Origin: Gnetum montanum
Lineage: Eukaryota > Streptophyta > Gnetopsida > Gnetales > Gnetaceae
Length of the DNA: 64,000 bases
NCBI GenBank assembly: GCA_015680685.1
Contig: MNCI01035832.1
Location: forward strand, 984,291 to 1,048,290
Reading direction: 5' to 3'
Notes under the pieces: generated by a model
Database searches by the model: none
What the model was told of the DNA's origin: nothing
Seen by the model: the letters and a program-made list of their open reading frames with translations, nothing else
Shown: positions 57,720 through 64,000 of the stretch, in pieces
Position numbering within the stretch: position 1 is the stretch's first letter
Layout of the letters: every line of letters starts with the position of its first letter
Made by a program: the position numbers and the translations under genes

Positions 57720-59455
57720 TAAAAACTCATCCTCGAGTTCCTTACAAAATATTGGGAAGGTATGGGATTATTGACTTGAGTGGTACTAATGGTGAATGGG
57801 GTGACATGTGAATGGATCATCATTACAAAACATGACAAAACTAGTGTTCATGATAACAAGAGTGAATACTTTATACATTTGACATTAGGCCTTATTTGGC
57901 AGCTAAGAGAGAAGAGAAGAGAGAAGAATTTTATTGCTGCCAACGCCAAGATTATGCCTTTCATTGTCCATCCATAAGCATGCCATCAATCCTGTTCCTT
58001 ACATAATTGCTTCGACACCGATCCATTCCAAGTGTTTCCTCCAGATCCAATCCGTTAGCATATGATTACCATCTACACACACAACATAGTCTTATATTAG
58101 CAAGGGTAAATGAATCACGATGCAGTTGATACCTTGCTTCGGTGTTAGGTCCATTAGTTGAGTTGTGATATGGATGATGTGGATTCTAGATATGTAAAAC
58201 TGGTAACTATCCAAGGTGTAGGGGTTGGGAGAAAATCGAAAAAATTGGACTAGGACCCCCATGACTAAGAGCGAACCTCCGGTAGTGAGAGAATGGAAAA
58301 AGAGTAGGAATAAGAAAGATGGAGAAAAAGAGACAACTGTAACACTAGTGAAATGGATGCTAGAGATGGAAATGAACAAAATAGAAATTAATTGCAAAAA
58401 TGTTTAAGGAAAAGAAATTAACGGATGCACCACATAGGAATGCCAGTGGGTTCTCCCCAAAGTAGGCTCATGCCCTTAATGCCCTGACATTCCCACATTC
58501 AAAGAGTCCATATGCTCTGGAAATGTCATTTGGAAGAAAGAGTTAAAGTCTTAACCCCAAGAGTTTACCAAAAAGAAAACAATGCATCAACCAAAATATA
58601 AATTACTGATATAACTAGCAATGAGGTGAATAATGGAGGAAGAATGATGGAAAGAAGAGAATGGAATGGAGTCTCAAGAACAAGGTGATGTATAGTCCCT
58701 TGTGTATTAATGATTAATGTGACATGGTAGATCTCATTCCAAATCCAGCCTCAAACAAGCCACATCCAGTGACTTCGCATTAATACATTTGGCCAATCCA
58801 TCCACCTGAAGTAATAAGAATGCCTCCATCAAAAAGTCACCACCATTTCGACGAGATGAGAAAGGAGAAAGTGGGAAGCGAGAAGGGGACTTAGTTAGAG
58901 GGAACATGTTTTTAGTTCCATAACTAGTGCTTGTAGCCTAGATGATTATTTCGTCTAAGGGGTGTGCTTTGAATCCTCACTAGTTTTTTTTTATTTTATA
59001 TTTTTGTGTGGGAACCACACCATGTAAAGAATTTTTATTTTTATTTTTATTTGCTCAGCTTCCCGATAAGGAGGTAATGTCGAAACAGTAAGAAAAATCA
59101 AGAAGAAAATATCCAAGCCCCCAAGAGAATGGCCAATACAAATGCATCAAGTCCCCTTGAAGTCACACTCTTTTCAATCCGTGAGTCCTTCCTTAGTTTG
59201 AGAAATGCCCAGTCACCGATTTATTGATAGTTCTTATTATTTTGAAGAAAGGGACTGTACAGTTCCAAGCCAAGAGAGACCATAGAAATTTTTGGATGCA
59301 TGAATGATGTGAACTCATTGCTTGTTATATCAAAAGAACCATACCTTAGTATTAACATTATAACTTAAAGGTAAAAACCAAACATTAGCAACCAATAGAA
59401 TACAATTCATACCATAATTAAGAGCACTTATTGGGTGACAAACCTAACTTAATAG

Positions 59456-59492
<37 letters not shown>

Positions 59493-59890
59493 AGAAAAGA
59501 AAAAGTATGAACGATGTTGCAAAAAAAGAAGAAGAAAAGGTTAAGGAAATTTGTAAAACAAAAATGTGTAAAAAAAAAACTTAAAAAGGAACTGAGGGCC
59601 TCAAATGATTAGCATAGGTGGCCATCTCCCCCATAACTGAATTGGAAGGGGGAGATCCAAAATAATGAACACTTGTTTGAATTTTTTAGAAGTGTCCAAC
59701 TTGTCCCAATTTATGTTTTCAGGTTAAGGGTTGGGAGTTGGTGACGCTCTTGCTCCAGTGTATCTATGCTTTCTATGTGAGCGTAATTTGTTCCCCCAAT
59801 TAGCTCCATGCATGTTGGTGAGTTGCTCTCCTTATTAGCTATCAACCACTGAGTGTTTTCTTGTTGTGTGGTTGCTACATATAGGCACTT
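57720..59890 (-). other. M3 noncoding region and pol deletion junction
   Basis: No gene. It aligns with the post-integrase regions of M1 and M2 and carries the stem-loop at 58961-59022. An (AC)n microsatellite lies at 59459-59488. The last pol-side homology (CATCTCCCCCATAACTGAAT, near 59625) corresponds to M1 at 12665. From about 59680 onward a bridge leads to protease. Confidence 0.6.
58961..59022 (-). ncRNA. Family stem-loop with A-rich loop, M3 copy
   Basis: GGTGTG pairs with CACACC and CCTCAC with GTGGG (one G-T wobble), with the conserved CTTTGAAT bulge. The sense-strand loop is A-rich. It is retained although pol has been lost. Confidence 0.55.
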
Positions 59891-60523
59891 TTATACGTTA
59901 GTTTCTTGAGCACACCAGTTGCATGTAGGACATGCTAAACATTCTTGTACACCATCACCCTCTGTATCACTGTATGTGATGCATGGAACCTTCTTCTTCT
60001 TGATCTTTCGATAAGTGTTTTCCTTAGATATTTCTATGGAAAGATCGTGAATTTCTAGGCATGCATTTATGGTGCTGAGCCATGCAATTCCCATTATTAT
60101 TAGGAAGTTCCCTTTGTCATTGTTTACTTGGATCATTAGGAAATCAACTAGGTATGACCACCCACACACCGTGGTAATGATTTCCTCCACCAATCCCAAA
60201 GGAACGGTGATGGACTGGTCAGCCAGCTCTAAGCGAATATTGCTCTTCTTTAATGGAGGTAGGTTCCAAGCTTTATACATTTCTTGGGATATTAAGTTAA
60301 CTTCGGAACCTGAGTTTAGAAAAGCTTTACGAGGTTCATTCCCAATAACTTGGAGGTAGATTAAGGGACTTCTGGGATCAAATAATTTCCTGGGAAGGTG
60401 GCCCACCTTTATCCAGTCTGTGATGATATGTGTTAACATAACCATGTACATTGAGCTTTGTTTTTGGTTTGAAGGGAGCTCCAAAGCCTTATTTGGTGGA
60501 GAGGCGTTTTGAGGCTTAACCAC
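59891..60523 (-). pseudogene. M3 aspartic protease (open for 210 codons)
   Basis: The longest open protease of the family here reads PLIYLQVIGNEPRKAFLNS, GSEVNLISQEMYKAWNL, ELADQSITVPLGLVEE, CGWSYLVDFLMIQVNN and FLIIMGIAWLSTINA. The active-site Asp is Asn (Asn-Ser-Gly), so it should be inactive despite the open frame. A Cys-rich ending (CLACPTCNWC) follows, read from the bridge sequence. Upstream lies the Pro/Gln-rich linker. Confidence 0.85.
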
Positions 60524-62945
60524 TTATGGTTGTGAGAGCCTGTTTGGACTGTTGGTTCTAAAGAAAGATCTTCTCTTTATACAGTTGTCAGAACTAGTAG
60601 TGGGTTTAAGGTTTGCAACTCTCGTAGCATTACGTTGCTGTGGTTGAGTGGGGAGTTCCCCTTGCATTGCTGAAGCGGGTGGTAGTGGAGCTATTGACGT
60701 AAGAGTTGCGGATGGGTTCGGAGGATGGTATGTATGTGGTGTGTCTCCCCTAGGAGAAGGAGTTCTATAATACTCCTAAGCTTGGTAGTGACGTTGTGTA
60801 TGTGACAGACAGAGTTACTTGGAGAAACCGGCTGCTACACGTAATAGCCATATGGATTTGATTGCTGGTAAGGGTATTGTTGCCTAGGTGGTGGCATCCC
60901 CCATGACTATGGATATTGCCAATACTGGTGTTGCTTGATAGGTTGTGGCAGAGTTCCACTTGGATAATATGTTAAGGGTTGGTGGAACTACCTTGGGTTA
61001 CCTTGGAGATAAGGTAACCTTTGGGGTGCTTACCGTTTGTTAAGCCTTAGGTCGAGTGCATACACCCAAGACTCTTGTAGATGTGAGATTATTGGGCAAC
61101 ATCCCTTAGGATGATCATATTGACATATCTCACATTCACCATCATCATCCATATTGGAATTCACAACCTCTTCAGTGATAGTCATTTTACCCTTACCTTT
61201 GTTATGTGCATGGTCTAAGTCTCTCCTCTTTTTCTTATCATAGTCACTACTTCGCTCCTTAGACTCCTCTACAATTTTGAGAACGGTTTCAAATCTACTG
61301 TCTAAGGAGTCCCACATTTGATCTACCTTAGTCGACACTTCAATTGTCAATTTTTGAAGTGGTAAGGTTTTTCTATTCACCAACTCTTCGAGTGGTGACT
61401 CATCCTCCTCCTCACAGAATATCACTCCCCTCTTTCGGAGGGAAGGATCATGGTTATATTCTTCTATGCTTTCTCTCTTGCATAGCTCTCCTTCTTCCTT
61501 AGCTACTTGCTTCAACAATCTATGCACCTCATGGGACCTAAGCTCAAATAATCTCCGTTGGGCATATGTTCCAAAGGTTCTCCTAGTTTTGTGCCTAATC
61601 CCATCTACGAGATGGCGTAGTTGATCCCGTTGTGCATAACCATGGCCCGAGCAACGATGTAACAATGCATAATATCGGCCCATGGCAGCATCCAAGGGTT
61701 CATGATTTCCCTGCTTCCATCCTTGGATCTACTTTCGCAAGTTGGACACTTGAGAGTATGTTTGATATTTATCATTAAACATTTCTAGCATCATACTCCA
61801 CCATCGAATAGATTCCTCTTCCTTTATGAGTGTCCTTGGGAAAAATTTTAATTTCTGCCATTTTTTCTCAATGTTCTGCAAGGCACTAGCATTGTGAAAT
61901 TCCTGTAAGTGGTTCTGAGGATCATCGTTGTATCCCCCCTCAAATCGTGGGATATTATTCATGTTTAGTCTCTTGATCCTGCTATCTTTCTGGTGCCTTG
62001 TAGGTATTCTAACGGCCTTAGTAATGTGTAACATTCTTTGGGTTGCAAGTAGGGGTTCTTCGATGTCATTTCTTTCATGGTGTCTATTATTTCTACGTGG
62101 TTCCCTACTTTCCCTTCTATGTTGTGATTATCTAGAATGCCCTTGTCCTCACTCTCGACTCTCTCGTCAAGGTTTCTCACTATGCTTACCCTTATCCTCA
62201 TGGTTGGGTTCTTTGTGACTGTGTCCTGATGTGGAAGGAGAGGGTGAATGAGGCAATGAAGGTGAAGAAGAAGGGGAACCATCACCATGATGATGTTTCT
62301 TACCTTCTCTTTGGTGGTTACAGCCCCGATCATGATGTTGATAAGACTGCCTGCCCTTGTCATATGTTTGTGTTCCCTCATTGAACACTTGGTGTTCATG
62401 GGGATTAGAACCAGGGTTATGAATCATGGAGTGTAGGTTCTAATACCCCACCTCCTCACCATCGTTAGGAGGAGGAACATCATTTGATGGGAACCTATTA
62501 TAATTGGTTCACCATCGCCAATTTCACTTAGAATGTGCGGGACATTGTGGGGTCCTTTACCCTTCAATGATGTATGGTAGCTCTCCTGGTTCAAGTTCCT
62601 TTGATGTTGTGCTTCTGTGGGATGGTACTCCCTTGCTTAGTTCTCACATGCAACGTATTCTACATATAATTGTGACATGCCTATTCATGCAAGAGCATGA
62701 AGGAGCATGTCGAGGATTGCTCAGTCTAGGGGCAACACTATGTTACCCTCCAAGTCTCTCCAACGCAGTTGCTCATCTTGATGGAGGATAAAAGTAAAGT
62801 TGGGTATATACTCATCAGGATGAATTTATACCACTCAGAACTATTAAGGAATTAGCGGATTTGGGTTATGTATGTTGTGCTTCCGACTATCTCTTGTATG
62901 ATCCCTAGGTGGTGAAGTGCTTTTGTGAGAAGAAGAAGAAGACAT
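60524..62945 (-). pseudogene. M3 gag and linker
   Basis: The start at 62945 (minus) gives MSSSSSHKSTSPPR. The core reads MNNIPRFEGGYNDDPQ, LQEFHNASALQNIEKKWQ and RWWSMMLEMFNDKYQ (61729-62034). A 221-codon open stretch follows (61030-61695) with MDAAMGRYYALLHRC, KEEGELCKRESIEEYNHDPS, KVDQMWDSLDSRFE and the variant knuckle CEICQYDHPKGCC (near 61100-61140). The linker (60524-61029) is broken. This is the best preserved gag of the family here, with about four disruptions. Confidence 0.85.
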
Positions 62946-63070
62946 TGTTGTCTTGTTTGGTGTGCTATTGATCGTTGTTTAATTTTTCTTCTGATTAACC
63001 CTAAGGGTTCGTTTAAGCTTCCCAACGATGTGGATGATTTCCTATGTTCTACTTAGTTCACAAACAACTA

Positions 63071-63090
63071 AGTCCCTGGCAATGGTGCCA
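63071..63090 (-). other. M3 primer-binding site
   Basis: The plus text AGTCCCTGGCAATGGTGCCA is the complement of TGGCACCATTGCCAGGGACT. It matches the tRNA-Asp site except for G to A at three CpG positions. Confidence 0.8.
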
Positions 63091-63091
63091 A

Positions 63092-63891
63092 TGATGAGTG
63101 GCGAGGTACCCCTACACTCAACCATACGAATACAAGCGTTACACATGCGATCCGGTCGAACTCCAAGGACTAAGTGCTTACATGCCTTATGGAACACTTA
63201 AGGTTAATCAATCATTGTCTTCCCAAGCTTACTTGTATTTTTCATGGTTGTATGGTTAAGTAAGCTTGAGGCATGTGATTTTTATGTCTTTTATCGTTTT
63301 ATCGCCTATGCTAGGAGGGAAAAGGGTGAAGAGACTAAGTAACTAACTTTCAATAACTAAGCTCTAATCTTCCTAGCATCAGTATCCATTCCCACTTACC
63401 ATTCACACCCTAAACTAGTGCAATGCTACTAGGATTACCAAGCGCTCTTCGTTATTGGGTTACCAAGCGTAACGCACGTGCTCGAAGCAGTCGTACTGAA
63501 TGCACTTAACTAGGAGAGTTAAGGGTTGAGAGAGATTAATTGCCTAAGAAATCATTTAAATATTTAACAGTAATTAAAGTCCTATTTAGCTTAGTCCATA
63601 TGCTACAAGGTTTATCAAAAATTTCATCTTTATTGCTAGATACAATGTGTGCTCAGGTACAAATTGCTCGAATAAAGATCCGTTCACTTTGAGACTCCTA
63701 CTGCGGGCACATGGAAATTATTCTAACTCTGGAATGGGAAAACTACTATAGTTTGGCTAAGGTCTAGATCTAGATGGATAAATGAGGGAAGGCTGCCTCT
63801 TATTTATAGAATTGGCGATGGGTTGTGATATCACGTACACGATATCGTAGGGGACGACGCGATATTGCAGATGCGATATCGCTACTCATCA
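63092..63891 (-). repeat. M3 5' LTR (800 bp)
   Basis: The plus text starts TGATGAGTGG and ends TACTCATCA. It is longer than its partner because of extra U3 sequence with four 10-bp palindromes around GATATC (63825-63882), placed upstream of the TATA (near 63800) on the sense strand. Confidence 0.9.
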
Positions 63892-63896
63892 ACTTG
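63892..63896. other. M3 target site duplication, right copy
   Basis: ACTTG, identical to 56933-56937. Confidence 0.85.
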
Positions 63897-64000
63897 TGAA
63901 CTGATTATGTGTTCTTCTATTCAATTGAGAATAGGATTGATGTTAAAATTGGATTACTAGACCTAACATATATCCTTCTACCATCACCACATCCATTTCT
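63897..64000 (-). pseudogene. Continuation of the chromovirus-like gag
   Basis: These bases resume the host element interrupted by M3. They are too few to show a domain; the assignment rests on the target duplication. Confidence 0.5.

Larger units (their letters stand above)
56938..63891 (-). mobile_element. M3: non-autonomous Ty3-gypsy element with gag and protease only
   Basis: LTRs at 56938-57703 and 63092-63891 are about nine-tenths identical. A 5-bp duplication ACTTG flanks them. Primer site, gag, protease, noncoding region with stem-loop and polypurine tract are present. RT, RNase H, integrase and the third ORF are absent. The sequence passes from the post-integrase region (about 59668) to the protease side (from about 59730) through a short unrelated bridge. 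It would depend on a pol-bearing relative for copying. Confidence 0.88.

Noticed and set aside
58092-58397. 101-codon hydrophobic minus-strand ORF
   Set aside because: It lies in the M3 noncoding region. The homologous stretches in M1 and M2 do not keep the frame.

Overview
This looks like nuclear DNA from a seed plant with a large, repeat-rich genome. Long AT-rich spacers, nested and decayed LTR retrotransposons and one intron-containing plastid-type gene point that way. A gymnosperm is plausible, but the sequence alone does not prove it. There is no bacterial gene organisation, operon or CRISPR array. The only clearly intact cellular gene is a two-exon bestrophin-like chloride channel of the VCCN1/UPF0187 family (46256-49345, + strand).

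Layout. 1-540 holds the 3' end of an unidentified acidic, serine-rich protein and its 3' UTR. 1630-2700 is a mosaic of four unrelated gene fragments (oligopeptide transporter, UDP-glycosyltransferase, GDSL lipase, subtilase). 2841-4918 carries LTR-like sequence, including a minus-strand LTR with an initiator-Met-type primer site. 5086-7413 is a decayed Ty1-copia 3' half with its 3' LTR. 9600-44262 is a nested block of related Ty3-gypsy elements. Here M1 and M2 lie in tandem on the minus strand and share one LTR (31080-32012). P1 (plus strand, about 15190-27489) is inserted into the reverse-transcriptase/protease region of M1. The gene island (about 45000-49350) follows. 49690-53000 is a gag-only copia fragment. 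53200-56937 plus 63897-64000 is a minus-strand, chromovirus-like gypsy element, and M3 (56938-63891) inserted into it with a perfect 5-bp target duplication (ACTTG).

P1, M1, M2 and M3 form one family. They share TGATGAG...CTCATCA LTR ends, a primer-binding site like the 3' end of tRNA-Asp, a G-rich polypurine tract, a gag with a short variant zinc knuckle, and a long noncoding stretch after integrase. P1 and M2 also carry a third sense-strand ORF between integrase and the 3' LTR. All four share a stem-loop with an A-rich loop in the noncoding stretch, duplicated in P1 and with apparent compensatory changes. That structure, the third ORF and a U3-like repeat cluster upstream of it are the best candidates here for undescribed biology. 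No element is intact: each has stops, frameshifts or missing catalytic residues, and M3 lacks RT, RNase H and integrase altogether.

All assignments come from reading translations and comparing copies within the window. No database search was possible. Boundaries of decayed domains are approximate.
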